64,000 bases of DNA from Mycobacterium sp. MFM001 (GCF_003402475.1 NZ_BFAB01000004.1:186001-250000); one strand, 5' to 3'; counted from the first letter of the stretch, positions 1 through 10,140 are shown. Program-made: numbers and translations. The notes: a model not told the origin generated them from the sequence alone.

Positions 1-899
1 AACAGGAACCGGGTCGCCGAGCGGCGCAGCTCGTGGTCGGGGTTGCGACGGACCTTGTCTGTGAAGTCCATCAGCTCGCGGTGGATGCGGTCGCCGACCA
101 GATGGTCGATGAACCGCGGCGACCAACTCGGTGAGTCACGCTCGACCACCCGCTGAATGACCTCGCCGGCGTTCAGCGACCACTGGAACGCCCGGTCGGC
201 CAGCAACTGGATCAGCGCCTCCTGCCGGTTCTCGGCCAGCAGCGTGGCCAGCACCCGGCCCACCGGCGGGCCCCACTTCGGCTCGGCGATGCGGCGCACG
301 ATCATCCGGTCGATGACGTGCTGGACGTCCTCGTCGCGCAGCAGTTCCACCAGCACCCGCAGCACGGTCGCGGTCTCGGCGGCCACCCGCTGCGCGTGGG
401 CGGTTTCCGAGAGCCACTTGCCCAGCCGGCCCGCGATCTGCGCATCCCGCAGCTTGGTCTCCACCACCGGTGGCGAGAGGAAGTTCTCCCGCACGAACGT
501 GCCCAAGCCCTCGCCGAGCTGGTCTTTCTTGCGCTTGATGATCGCGGTGTGCGGGATCGGAATGCCCAGCGGATGCTTGAACAGCGCGGTGACGGCGAAC
601 CAGTCCGCCAGAGCGCCGACCATGCCCGCCTCGGCGGCGGCGCCCACGTAACCGACCCAGGTGGCCGCCCCGCCCCCGGATTGTGCCCAGCGGCAGCCGA
701 GAAAGACCCCGGTGGCGCCGACCAGGAAGCTCAGCGCCACCACCTTCATCCGGCGCAGGCCCCGGCGCCGTTCGGCGTCGGCCTGCGGATCGGCCGCGAC
801 GAACGATTGCGCCAGAGACAGGGGCGCGGGCTGCGCTCTGATCGGCAGCCGCGCCCGTGCCGCCGGATTGGCTCGATGCACCACCCCACCATCATCCAC
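1..899 (-). CDS. DUF445 family membrane protein, C-terminal part outside window
   Basis: About 299 codons of a leftward gene are visible; the 3' end lies beyond base 1. Reading starts at a GTG (897-899) and gives a basic N-terminus, a hydrophobic segment near residues 53-65 and a second one near 73-95, then a long helical charged region. This matches the DUF445 membrane family, whose M. tuberculosis member is Rv0473 (about 456 aa). No biochemical role is established that I know of. It is divergent from the TetR gene at 993 with 93 bp between, so the two may share control elements. The GTG has no strong ribosome-binding site and the exact start is uncertain. Confidence 0.85.
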   Translation of the reverse strand, partial: MDDGGVVHRANPAARARLPIRAQPAPLSLAQSFVAADPQADAERRRGLRRMKVVALSFLVGATGVFLGCRWAQSGGGAATWVGYVGAAAEAGMVGALADWFAVTALFKHPLGIPIPHTAIIKRKKDQLGEGLGTFVRENFLSPPVVETKLRDAQIAGRLGKWLSETAHAQRVAAETATVLRVLVELLRDEDVQHVIDRMIVRRIAEPKWGPPVGRVLATLLAENRQEALIQLLADRAFQWSLNAGEVIQRVVERDSPSWSPRFIDHLVGDRIHRELMDFTDKVRRNPDHELRRSATRFL

Positions 900-909
900 T
901 GTGGAAATA

Positions 910-926
910 GGTAGTTACCTGTTACC
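910..926. promoter_or_regulatory. Candidate operator between DUF445 gene and TetR gene
   Basis: The 93-bp divergent spacer holds the direct repeat GTTACC-t-GTTACC (914-926), overlapped by the imperfect palindrome GGTA-GT-TACC (910-919). TetR proteins commonly bind symmetric elements next to their own genes, so this is the best-placed operator candidate for the regulator starting at 993. The call rests on symmetry and position only. Confidence 0.35.
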
Positions 927-992
927 GGCCCAGCTGCGAGGCCACAAGAGGCCGTAATATCGACTACATCTGATGAATGGGAATCCGCGATA

Positions 993-1694
993 GTGGCACA
1001 GCAGCTCCCGGCCGGCACCGTAAAGACCGATGGCCGCAAGCGGCGTTGGCACCAGCACAAGGTGGAACGCCGCAATGAGCTGATCGACGGGACGATCGAA
1101 GCAATCCGGCGGCGAGGCCGCTACGTCAGCATGGACGAAATCGCCAGCGAGATCGGGGTCTCCAAAACAGTTCTGTACCGCTACTTCGTCGACAAGAACG
1201 ATCTGACGACCGCGGTGATGATGCGGTTCACCCAGCAAACGCTGATTCCCAACATGGCGGCCGCGCTCTCGTCGAACCTGGACGGTTTCGACCTGGCCCG
1301 CGAGATCATCCGGGTGTATGTCGAAACGGTGGCGGCCGAACCCGAGCCGTACCGCTTCGTGATGGCCAACAGCTCGGCGAGCAAGAGCAAGGTCGTCGCG
1401 GACTCGGAGCGGATCATCGCCCGGATGATCGCAGTGATGCTGCGCCGCCGCATGCAGCAAGCCGGGATGGACACCGGCGGCGCCGAGCCGTGGGCCTACA
1501 TGATCGTCGGCGGCGTGCAGTTGGCCACCCATTCGTGGCTGCTGGACCCGCGAATGACTGCCAACGAACTGATCGACTACCTGACGATGTTGAGCTGGAG
1601 CGCATTGTGCGGGATCGTCGAGGTCGGCGGATCGTTGGAGAAGTTCCGCGGCCAACCGCATCCGCCGCCGATCGTTCCACCGCTACCGCACTAG
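993..1694 (+). CDS. TetR family transcriptional regulator (Rv0472c-like)
   Basis: A 233-aa protein starting at GTG 993. Residues about 23-70 form the TetR helix-turn-helix (RRRGRYVSMDEIASEIGVSK, then a VLYRYFVDKNDL recognition-helix region). The remainder is an all-helical ligand/dimer domain. Length and sequence agree with my memory of M. tuberculosis Rv0472c (234 aa), which also neighbours the DUF445 gene and the pcaA cluster. It is followed at once by the UbiA-type gene, with the TAG directly abutting an alternative GTG of that gene, so the two are probably co-transcribed. The ligand is unknown. Confidence 0.92.
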   Translation: MAQQLPAGTVKTDGRKRRWHQHKVERRNELIDGTIEAIRRRGRYVSMDEIASEIGVSKTVLYRYFVDKNDLTTAVMMRFTQQTLIPNMAAALSSNLDGFDLAREIIRVYVETVAAEPEPYRFVMANSSASKSKVVADSERIIARMIAVMLRRRMQQAGMDTGGAEPWAYMIVGGVQLATHSWLLDPRMTANELIDYLTMLSWSALCGIVEVGGSLEKFRGQPHPPPIVPPLPH

Positions 1695-1703
1695 GTGGTT
1701 GCC

Positions 1704-2714
1704 ATGCCCAGCCTGACGGTCCGTTCCCGGCTCAGTTCGTGGGCATACGCCGTGCGCACCACCAACCCGCCGCCCGACGGGCCGGTCGACGTCGTCACCC
1801 GCTGGCTGGTCGTCACCCGCGCCGCCGTGCTGCCGATGACGCTGTTCGCCGGCCTGGTCGCCGCGCTGCTGGCGGTCGGCAAGCCCGGATTGGATTGGCG
1901 TTGGCTGATCCTGGCGATCGCCGGAATCACGTTGGCGCACATCGCCAATAACCTGATGAACGACCTCTACGACACGCAGACCGGAACCGACAGCGCCAAC
2001 TATCCGCGCGCCCTCTACGCCCCGCACCCGGTGCTCTCGGGTCTGGTCAGCCGTCGCACCCTGCTCGTCGCGATCGCTGCGGTGAACCTCGCCGATCTGG
2101 CGATCCTGATCGTGCTGACGTGGGCGCGCGGCTGGCCGGTAGTGGCGTTCGCGTTGTCGGGTTTCGTGTTGAGCGTCGCCTACACCGCACCGCCGGTACG
2201 ACTGAAGAAGCGCGGCCTGGGCGAGCCCGATGTGCTGGTGGTGTGGGGTCCGCTGATGGTGTGCGGCACCTACTACTCGGCGGTCGGCGCCGTCGGCTGG
2301 GACATCGTGTTGGCATCGTTGCCCTATGGGCTGCTGTGCACCACCGTGCTGATGGGCAAGCACATCGACAAGATCCCCTACGACGAGCCGCTCGGCATCC
2401 GCACGCTGCCGGTGATGCTCGGCGAAACCCGCGCCCGCGCGGGCACGCTCGGCATGATGGTCGGCTTCTACGTGTTGGTGGCCGTGGCGGTGGCGGCGGG
2501 CGCGATGCCGTGGCCGGCACTGCTCGTCGTGCTGGCGCTGCCGCGACTTGTCAAGGTGTGGCCGTATTTTCGGCGTCCGCCGCCCGACGAGCCGCCGAAG
2601 GATTTCCCGGTGTGGCCGCTGTGGTATGCCGCGCTGGCGTGGCTGCATGTGCGGCAGGCCGGCGCGCTGCTGGTGGTCGGCCTGGCGATCGGCGCGCTGT
2701 TGCGCGCCGTCTGA
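1704..2714 (+). CDS. UbiA-type prenyltransferase (MenA-like membrane enzyme)
   Basis: A 336-aa polytopic membrane protein. The prenyl-diphosphate/Mg motif NDLYDTQTGTD (about residues 87-97) and the second polar region GKHIDKIPYDEPLGIRTLP (about residues 215-233) define the UbiA superfamily of aromatic prenyltransferases. About eight to nine hydrophobic segments alternate with these loops. An AGGTGG just upstream favours the ATG at 1704 over GTG 1695. The substrate cannot be read off; menaquinone-type 1,4-dihydroxy-2-naphthoate prenylation is possible, but M. tuberculosis MenA (Rv0534c) lies elsewhere and I do not recall a UbiA gene at this position there. It sits between the TetR gene and pcaA. 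Confidence 0.88.
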   Translation: MPSLTVRSRLSSWAYAVRTTNPPPDGPVDVVTRWLVVTRAAVLPMTLFAGLVAALLAVGKPGLDWRWLILAIAGITLAHIANNLMNDLYDTQTGTDSANYPRALYAPHPVLSGLVSRRTLLVAIAAVNLADLAILIVLTWARGWPVVAFALSGFVLSVAYTAPPVRLKKRGLGEPDVLVVWGPLMVCGTYYSAVGAVGWDIVLASLPYGLLCTTVLMGKHIDKIPYDEPLGIRTLPVMLGETRARAGTLGMMVGFYVLVAVAVAAGAMPWPALLVVLALPRLVKVWPYFRRPPPDEPPKDFPVWPLWYAALAWLHVRQAGALLVVGLAIGALLRAV

Positions 2715-2777
2715 CGCCGCATACTTCCGCGCGACATCCTCAGCGGCTAGCATCCAACGAACGCATGGGGGTAGATC

Positions 2778-2816
2778 ATGCTGCTTGAAGCGGAACTCGT
2801 GGATGCCTCTCGGTAA
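2778..2816 (+). CDS. Possible 12-codon upstream ORF in the pcaA leader
   Basis: An ATG (2778) preceded by GGGGG at suitable spacing opens a 12-codon frame (MLLEAELVDASR) that stops with TAA at 2814-2816, 21 bases before the pcaA ATG. A TAGCAT hexamer at 2748-2753 could be a -10 element for a transcript containing it. It may be a small leader peptide or chance; no conservation can be tested here. Confidence 0.22.
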   Translation: MLLEAELVDASR

Positions 2817-2837
2817 TCGAGAAAGGCGCACGCAGTA

Positions 2838-3701
2838 ATGCCCCTCCAACTCACGCCGCGCTTCAGCGACGTGCAGGCCCACTATGACCTGTCCGACGAC
2901 TTCTTTCGGCTCTTCCTCGATCCCACCCAGACTTACAGCTGCGCCTACTTCGAACGCGACGACATGACGCTGGAGCAGGCGCAGCTGGCCAAGATCGACC
3001 TCGCGCTGGGCAAGTTGCGGCTGCAGCCCGGAATGACGTTGCTCGACATCGGCTGCGGCTGGGGCGCAACGATGAAACGCGCCGTCGAACGCTACGACGT
3101 CAACGTCGTCGGCCTGACGTTGTCCGCCAACCAGGCCACCCACGTGCAGAAGATGTTCGACGACATGGACAGCCGGCGTTCGACGCGGGTGCTGCTGGAG
3201 GGCTGGGAGGAGTTCGACGAGCCCGTCGACCGCATCGTCTCGATCGGGGCGTTCGAGCATTTCGGCCACCAACGCTATGCGCGCTTTTTCACGATGGCCG
3301 AACATGCGTTGCCGGTGGACGGCCTCATGCTGCTGCACACCATCGTCCGGCCGACCTTCAAGGAGTTGCGCAGCCGCGGCATGGGTTTGACGCGCGACAT
3401 CGTGCACTTCAGCAAATTCATCATGGACGAGATTTTTCCGGGCGGGTGGCTGCCGACGGTCCCGACGGTCGAAGAGCACGCCACCAAAGTCGGGTTCGCA
3501 GTGACGCGGATCCAGTCACTGCAGCCGCACTACGCGAGGACGCTGGCGATGTGGGCGGCAGCGTTGCGGGCCAACAAGGAGCGGGCCGTCGCGATGCAGT
3601 CGCAGGAGGTCTACGACCGCTACATGAGGTACCTGACCGGTTGCGCGCAGCTGTTCCGTGACGGCTATACCGACGTCGACCAGTTCACGTTGGAGAAGTA
3701 G
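2838..3701 (+). CDS. pcaA: Cyclopropane mycolic acid synthase PcaA
   Basis: This SAM-dependent enzyme adds the proximal cyclopropane of alpha-mycolates in the cell envelope. It is 287 aa, the same length as M. tuberculosis PcaA (Rv0470c), and closely matches it ([20 protein letters not shown] at the N-terminus). SAM motif I is LLDIGCGWG (68-76). All residues of the cyclopropane synthase active site and bicarbonate pocket are present: C35, E140, H167, Y232 and C269. A GAGAAAGG ribosome-binding site lies just upstream of ATG 2838. It follows the UbiA-type gene by 123 bp and ends 3 bp before the convergent methyltransferase at 3705. Confidence 0.95.
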   Translation: MPLQLTPRFSDVQAHYDLSDDFFRLFLDPTQTYSCAYFERDDMTLEQAQLAKIDLALGKLRLQPGMTLLDIGCGWGATMKRAVERYDVNVVGLTLSANQATHVQKMFDDMDSRRSTRVLLEGWEEFDEPVDRIVSIGAFEHFGHQRYARFFTMAEHALPVDGLMLLHTIVRPTFKELRSRGMGLTRDIVHFSKFIMDEIFPGGWLPTVPTVEEHATKVGFAVTRIQSLQPHYARTLAMWAAALRANKERAVAMQSQEVYDRYMRYLTGCAQLFRDGYTDVDQFTLEK

Positions 3702-3704
3702 CGG

Positions 3705-4580
3705 TCAGCCTTTGGTGAGGGTGAACTGCGCCACCTCGCTGATGCCTCGGCGGAAGAAGTCGGCGCATCCGGTCAGATATCTCAGATAGCGCTGGTAGAC
3801 CACTTCGGAGGTAGCGGCGACGGCCTCCTGGTGATGGGCCACCAAGTTGGCCGCCCAGGTGTCGAGGGTCCTGACGTAATGCGGGTTGAGCCGTTGGATC
3901 TCGTCCACCGAAAAGCCGGCAGCGCTCGAATACTCGACGACGTCTTCTTCCGACGGCAGCTGGCCGCCGGGGAATATCTCCTGGCCGATGAAACGCATGA
4001 ACCGCAGATCACTCATCGTGATCGCGATACCGTTCTTCTTCCAGTAGCCCGTTGGGTGCGTGAATATCGTCTGCAGCACCATTCGCCCGTCACTCGGCAG
4101 CACCCGGTGGGCCATCTCGAAAAACGCGGCATACCGTGCTTTGCCGAACGCCTCGAATGCCTCGATGCTGACAATGCGGTCGACCGGCTCGTCGAACTCT
4201 TCCCAGCCATGCAGCAGCACCTCATGCGAACGGTGAGTGTCGAGGCCGTCGAGCAGACGCTGACAATAGGCGTGCTGATTCTTGCTCAGTGTCAGGCCGA
4301 CGACATTGACGTCGTAGCGCTCGATCGCGCGCCGCATTGCCGAACCCCAGCCGCAACCGACGTCGAGCAGCGTCATGCCGGGCCGCAGATCCAGCTTGGA
4401 CAGGTTCAGGTCGACCTTGGCGAGCTGCGCCTGCCCCAGCGTCATGTCCTCGCGTTCGAAGAATGCGCAGCTATATGTCCGGGAGGGATCCTGGAATAGC
4501 CCGAAGAAATCGTCGGACAAGTCGTAATGCGCTTGAACGTCCTCGAAGTACGGCCGCATCTTGGTCGTGCCCTCAGCCAT
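3705..4580 (-). CDS. Mycolic acid methyltransferase, MmaA3/MmaA4-like N-terminus and UmaA/MmaA1-like C-terminus
   Basis: A 291-aa member of the CMAS/MMAS SAM-methyltransferase family. Start ATG 4580 follows a GGAGG at 7-8 bases. SAM motif LLDVGCGWG is intact, with C38, E143, Y235 and C272 in the places of PcaA C35, E140, Y232 and C269. The position of PcaA H167 is Gln ([11 protein letters not shown]170), as I recall for MmaA4/Hma, the hydroxymycolate-forming methyltransferase. The first half ([30 protein letters not shown]) resembles MmaA3/MmaA4. The second half ([15 protein letters not shown], ending EVAQFTLTK) resembles UmaA/MmaA1 and the paralogue at 6697-7557. A role in oxygenated mycolates is an inference. 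Confidence 0.85.
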   Translation of the reverse strand: MAEGTTKMRPYFEDVQAHYDLSDDFFGLFQDPSRTYSCAFFEREDMTLGQAQLAKVDLNLSKLDLRPGMTLLDVGCGWGSAMRRAIERYDVNVVGLTLSKNQHAYCQRLLDGLDTHRSHEVLLHGWEEFDEPVDRIVSIEAFEAFGKARYAAFFEMAHRVLPSDGRMVLQTIFTHPTGYWKKNGIAITMSDLRFMRFIGQEIFPGGQLPSEEDVVEYSSAAGFSVDEIQRLNPHYVRTLDTWAANLVAHHQEAVAATSEVVYQRYLRYLTGCADFFRRGISEVAQFTLTKG

Positions 4581-4760
4581 TTTTCGACCTCCGAGCGTGT
4601 CTCGTTTGGCATCCCGCCTCGATCGGGTACCCAGGAAAAATGGCCAGAAACACCCAATTGCGGTGCGCGGTGTCACCGCGCTGTCAGAACCCCGTCGGTG
4701 GCGCCAATACCGTGCCGCCACATGCTGTTACAGGCACAACCACGATCCCGCCGGGGCCAA

Positions 4761-4787
4761 TTGCAGCGCTCCACGGCTGCGTATAAG
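4761..4787 (+). promoter_or_regulatory. Predicted promoter of the CmaA2-like gene giving a leaderless transcript
   Basis: TATAAG (4782-4787) lies 10 bases before the ATG at 4798, with TTGCAG (4761-4766) 15 bases upstream of it as a -35-like hexamer. No Shine-Dalgarno sequence precedes the ATG. A start of transcription about 7-11 bases after the -10 would fall at or next to the ATG, which fits the leaderless mRNAs common in mycobacteria. Based on sequence inspection only. Confidence 0.45.
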
Positions 4788-4797
4788 GTCTGCGGCT

Positions 4798-5694
4798 ATG
4801 ACACACGGCAACAGTGAACTCAAGCCGGATGTCGCGCACATCCAGTCGCACTATGACCGGTCGAACGAATTCTTCAAACTCTGGCTCGACCCGTCGATGA
4901 CATACAGCTGCGCATATTGGGAAGACGGCGCCACGACGCTGGAAGAGGCGCAGTACGCCAAACGCGAGCTGGCCCTGGGCAAGCTTGGATTGAAGCCCGG
5001 CATGACCCTGCTCGACATCGGTTGCGGCTGGGGCTCGACCATGCGGCACGCGATCGAGAAGTACGACGTGAACGTCATCGGTCTGACGTTGAGCGAGAAC
5101 CAGCTGGTGCACTGCCAGCAAAAGTTCGACGAAATGGACAGCCCGCGGCGCAAAGAAGTGCGGCTGCAGGGCTGGGAAGAATTCAACGAGCCCGTGGACC
5201 GCATCGTGTCGCTGGGCGCATTCGAGCACTTCGCCGACGGCATCGGCACTTACGAGCGCTACGCCGACTTTTTCAAGATGACCTACAACGTGATGCCCGA
5301 CGACGGCGTCATGCTGCTGCACACGATCGTGGTGCCCACTGCCGAAGAGGGCGAAAGGCTCGGGCTGAAGCGGACGATGTCGCTGATGCGGTTCATCAGC
5401 TTCATCCGCAAAGAGATCTACCCCGGGGGCCGCTTGCCGCAGGTCGACATCGTCGACAAGTACGCCACCGAGGCCGGCTTCGACATCACCCGCCGCCACT
5501 TCATCGGTAAGAACTACGTGCGCACCCTGGACACCTGGGCCAAGGCCCTCGAAGCGCATAAGGACCAGGCGATCGAGCTCAAGGGCGAGCAGATGTACGA
5601 GACGTTCATCAAGTACCTGACCGGATGCCGCGAGCTGTTCCGGGACGGCTACACCAACGTCTGCCAGTTCACGATGGAAAAGCAGGCCGCTTAG
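4798..5694 (+). CDS. cmaA2: Cyclopropane mycolic acid synthase, CmaA2-like
   Basis: A 298-aa SAM-dependent cyclopropane synthase. In M. tuberculosis CmaA2 (Rv0503c) makes trans-cyclopropanes in oxygenated mycolates. The family-specific stretches [32 protein letters not shown] and [11 protein letters not shown] match CmaA2 better than PcaA or UmaA. Glu in FEHF and His in LLHTIVVPT are kept, as are the cysteines in TYSCAYW (C38) and LTGCREL. The segment after the first Cys reads YWEDGATTL instead of the usual YFERDDMTL, a local divergence near the substrate entrance. It is divergent from the 3705-4580 gene (217-bp spacer) and convergent with umaA. In M. tuberculosis cmaA2 maps some 30 genes away, so its position here is different. 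Confidence 0.9.
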   Translation: MTHGNSELKPDVAHIQSHYDRSNEFFKLWLDPSMTYSCAYWEDGATTLEEAQYAKRELALGKLGLKPGMTLLDIGCGWGSTMRHAIEKYDVNVIGLTLSENQLVHCQQKFDEMDSPRRKEVRLQGWEEFNEPVDRIVSLGAFEHFADGIGTYERYADFFKMTYNVMPDDGVMLLHTIVVPTAEEGERLGLKRTMSLMRFISFIRKEIYPGGRLPQVDIVDKYATEAGFDITRRHFIGKNYVRTLDTWAKALEAHKDQAIELKGEQMYETFIKYLTGCRELFRDGYTNVCQFTMEKQAA

Positions 5695-5709
5695 CCGGCG
5701 GCGCGGGCC

Positions 5710-7578
<1,869 letters not shown>

Positions 7579-7650
7579 TCACTGCCGTGCTGCGCATACT
7601 TTACCGCAGCCCGAAAGGTCTGCTCCCCACCGCAACTCGTGAAACAGACC

Positions 7651-8502
7651 TCAGTATGAATAAAATCCTTGACCGGATTTCTTGCCCAGTAAGCCGGCTT
7701 CGACCATGCGCAGCAATAGCGGCGGCGGGGCGTACTGCGGCTCCTTGAATTCCTCGAACATCTTGTCGGCGATCAGCTTGCAGGTGTCCAGACCGACCAG
7801 ATCGCAGAGCCGCAACGGCCCCATCGGATGCGACAGCCCGGCGACGACGGCCTTGTCGACGTCCTCGACGCTGGCGAACCCGGCCTCGACCATCCGGATC
7901 GCCGACAACAGGTAGGGCACCAGCAAGGCGTTCACCACGAAGCCGGACCGGTCCGAACAGCGCACCACCTGCTTGCCCAGCACCGTGCTGGCGAATTCCT
8001 CGGTGCGCGCGGCCGCGGCCTCGTCGGTGACCAGCGTGCAGACCAACTCGACCAGCGGCAGCACCGGCACCGGGTTGAAGAAGTGCAGCCCGAGCACCCG
8101 CCGCGGGTTCTTGGTGGCCGCGGCCAGCTTCATGATCGGGATGCTGGACGTGTTCGACGCCAGCACCGCGTCGGGATCGGTGATGATCTCGTCGAGCTCG
8201 GCGAAGATCTTCGCCTTGACCGCCTCGTCCTCGATGACGGCTTCGATGACCAGTTGCCGGTCGGCGAGGTCGCCCAGATCGGTGGTGAAGGTCAGCTTTT
8301 CGACGGCACCGTCGCGCTCGCGCTCGGTGATCTTGCCAGCGCTGACACCGCGCTCCAGCGACTTCACGATCCGGTTGCGTCCCGCGGTGACCAGCGCCTC
8401 GGTGGTCTCGAACACCGTCACGCCGACACCGGCGCGGGCTGACACCTCGGCGATCCCGGCGCCCATCTGCCCGGCGCCGATGACGCCTACTCGTTCGATC
8501 AC
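7651..8502 (-). CDS. fadB2: 3-hydroxybutyryl-CoA dehydrogenase FadB2
   Basis: A 283-aa NAD-dependent dehydrogenase that interconverts 3-hydroxyacyl-CoA and 3-oxoacyl-CoA in beta-oxidation or butyrate metabolism. The N-terminal Rossmann motif is GVIGAGQMGAGIAEVSARAG (residues 6-25). The catalytic His lies in GLHFFNPVPVLPLVE and the C-terminal dimer domain contains GFVVNALLVPYL and SHPMGPLRLCDLVGLD. Start is GTG 8502. It lies 87 bp downstream of aceA on the same strand, the order icl-fadB2 (Rv0467-Rv0468) of M. tuberculosis, so both probably serve fatty-acid carbon use. Confidence 0.95.
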   Translation of the reverse strand: MIERVGVIGAGQMGAGIAEVSARAGVGVTVFETTEALVTAGRNRIVKSLERGVSAGKITERERDGAVEKLTFTTDLGDLADRQLVIEAVIEDEAVKAKIFAELDEIITDPDAVLASNTSSIPIMKLAAATKNPRRVLGLHFFNPVPVLPLVELVCTLVTDEAAAARTEEFASTVLGKQVVRCSDRSGFVVNALLVPYLLSAIRMVEAGFASVEDVDKAVVAGLSHPMGPLRLCDLVGLDTCKLIADKMFEEFKEPQYAPPPLLLRMVEAGLLGKKSGQGFYSY

Positions 8503-8522
8503 TCTTTACCCTTCCCGCCGAG

Positions 8523-8572
8523 CGTGCGCAGTTGTACGTCTATACGCCGGAAATACCGTACAACTGTGCACG
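8523..8572. repeat. Intergenic hairpin between aceA and fadB2
   Basis: The arms CGTGCGCAGTTGTACG (8523-8538) and CGTACAACTGTGCACG (8557-8572) are inverted repeats of 16 bp with one mismatch, around an 18-base loop. There is no run of T after either arm, so this is not a standard intrinsic terminator. It could attenuate read-through from aceA into fadB2, protect mRNA ends, or be a REP-type repeat. Compare the hairpins at 41047-41092 and 42420-42463. Confidence 0.7.
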
Positions 8573-8589
8573 TTCGGGGCCGAGGACCC

Positions 8590-9876
8590 TCAGTGGAACT
8601 GGCCTTCTTCGGTCGAACCGGTCAGCGCGGTCGTCGACGACGTCGGGTCGACGGTGGTGGCGATCCGGTCGAAGTAGCCAGCACCGACCTCGCGCTGGTG
8701 CTTGGTCGCGGTGTAACCCCGCTCCTCGGCGGCGAATTCGCGCTCCTGCAGCTCGACGTAGGCGCTCATCTGGTTGCGGGCGTAGCCGTACGCCAGGTCG
8801 AACATCGAGTAGTTGAGCGCGTGGAAACCGGCCAGCGTGATGAACTGGAACTTGAATCCCATTGCGCCAAGCTCTTTTTGGAACTTCGCGATGGTCGAAT
8901 CGTCCAGGTGCTTCTTCCAGTTGAACGACGGCGAGCAGTTGTACGCCAGCATCTGGTCGGGGAACTCGGCCTTGACCGCCTCGGAGAACTGCTTGGCCAG
9001 TTCGAGGTCGGGGGTGCCGGTCTCCATCCAGATCAGGTCGGCGAACGGCGCGTAGGCCTTGGCCCGGGCGATGCACGGGTCGATGCCGTTGCGGGTGCGG
9101 TAGAAGCCCTCCCGGGTCCGCTCGCCGGTGATGAACGGCTTGTCGCGCTCGTCGACGTCGGAGGTGATCAGCGTGGCCGCCTCGGCGTCGGTGCGCGCGA
9201 TGACCACGGTCGGCACGTCGCACACGTCGGCGGCCAGCCGGGCCGAGGTCAGCGTCCGGATGTGCTGCTGGGTCGGGATCAGCACCTTGCCACCCAGGTG
9301 GCCGCACTTCTTCTCCGACGCCAGCTGGTCCTCCCAGTGCGAGCCCGCGACACCGGCCGCGATCATCGCCTTCTGCAGCTCGAACACGTTCAGCGCGCCG
9401 CCGAAGCCGGCCTCGCCGTCGGCGACGATCGGCGCCAGCCAGTTCTTGACGGAGGTGTCGCCCTCGATCTTGGCGATCTGGTCGGCGCGCATCAGCGCGT
9501 TGTTGATCCGGCGCACCACCTGCGGCACCGAGTTGGCCGGGTAGAGGCTCTGGTCAGGGTAGGTGTGACCGGACAGGTTCGCGTCACCGGCGACCTGCCA
9601 GCCGGACAGGTAGATGGCCTTCAGGCCGGCGCGGACCTGCTGCACGGCCATGTTGCCGGTCAGCGCGCCGAGCGCGTTGATGTACTCCAGGTCGTGCAAC
9701 TGCTCCCACAGCACCTCGGCGCCGCGCCTGGCCAGCGTGTTCTCCTCGACCACGGTGCCCTGCAACGCCACCACGTCCTCGGCGCTGTAGGTACGGGTGA
9801 CGTCCTTCCACCGCGGGTTGGTGTCCCAGTCGTGCTGGATTTGCTCGGCGCTTTTCGGCGTGCCAACGGTTGACAT
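8590..9876 (-). CDS. aceA: Isocitrate lyase
   Basis: A 428-aa enzyme cleaving isocitrate to glyoxylate and succinate, the first step of the glyoxylate shunt and also used in the methylcitrate cycle. It has the same length as M. tuberculosis Icl1 (Rv0467). The catalytic loop KKCGH sits at about residues 189-193 (Cys191), with SPSFNWKKH further on. Start ATG 9876 follows AAGGAG-CACCTCC, an excellent ribosome-binding site. The 264-bp leader upstream carries RamB-type and palindromic sites. fadB2 is the downstream neighbour. Confidence 0.97.
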   Translation of the reverse strand: MSTVGTPKSAEQIQHDWDTNPRWKDVTRTYSAEDVVALQGTVVEENTLARRGAEVLWEQLHDLEYINALGALTGNMAVQQVRAGLKAIYLSGWQVAGDANLSGHTYPDQSLYPANSVPQVVRRINNALMRADQIAKIEGDTSVKNWLAPIVADGEAGFGGALNVFELQKAMIAAGVAGSHWEDQLASEKKCGHLGGKVLIPTQQHIRTLTSARLAADVCDVPTVVIARTDAEAATLITSDVDERDKPFITGERTREGFYRTRNGIDPCIARAKAYAPFADLIWMETGTPDLELAKQFSEAVKAEFPDQMLAYNCSPSFNWKKHLDDSTIAKFQKELGAMGFKFQFITLAGFHALNYSMFDLAYGYARNQMSAYVELQEREFAAEERGYTATKHQREVGAGYFDRIATTVDPTSSTTALTGSTEEGQFH

Positions 9877-9943
9877 GGAGGTGCTCCTTATAGGTTCTTC
9901 ATCGCCGCGGCCGTTGTTAAGCCCGCAGCAACTTCACTGGTCT

Positions 9944-9970
9944 GCTAAGTCGAAGATGGCACAACTTAGC
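9944..9970. promoter_or_regulatory. Inverted repeat in the aceA upstream region
   Basis: GCTAAGT (9944-9950) and ACTTAGC (9964-9970) form a perfect 7-bp inverted repeat separated by 13 bases, about 70-95 bases upstream of the aceA ATG. It lies where an activator or repressor of aceA could bind. No matching regulator family can be named from the sequence. Confidence 0.35.
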
Positions 9971-10021
9971 TCCGCAGGTCCACCCGTTTCATTTGCCAAC
10001 TTCAGCTACGACTTCAGGTGA

Positions 10022-10039
10022 TTTTGCAAAGTTTGCGAA
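10022..10039. promoter_or_regulatory. RamB-type binding site upstream of aceA
   Basis: TTTTGCAAAGTTTGCGAA reads on the minus strand as TTCGCAAACTTTGCAAAA. This contains AAACTTTGCAAA, the core reported for RamB in Corynebacterium glutamicum and related mycobacterial sites. It is about 150 bases upstream of the aceA start. A near match, GCAAACTCTGC, sits upstream of ramB at 11018-11028. The regulator is encoded in this window at 11064. Confidence 0.65.
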
Positions 10040-10050
10040 GCCGCCATATG

Positions 10051-10066
10051 TCTGAACCGGTTCAGA
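10051..10066. promoter_or_regulatory. Perfect 16-bp palindrome upstream of aceA
   Basis: TCTGAACCGGTTCAGA is identical to its reverse complement and lies 12 bases from the RamB-type site, about 175-190 bases upstream of the aceA ATG and about 75 bases past the thioesterase stop. A dimeric regulator other than RamB is the likeliest user. The identity of that regulator is unknown. Confidence 0.5.
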
Positions 10067-10140
10067 TGATTACCGGTCAGTAACCAAATTGCGCAGGTCA
10101 ACGGCAATGTTTGCCGGTGCTGGCGGGCGGTGACGAATAG

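Noticed and set aside
318-914. Rightward 198-aa open frame
   Set aside because: It is the antisense of the DUF445 gene, which has recognisable family sequence on the other strand; GC-rich DNA keeps such frames open.
1683-3479. Leftward 598-aa open frame across the UbiA gene and pcaA
   Set aside because: It is His/Arg/Gln-rich with no domain and lies opposite two well-supported genes.
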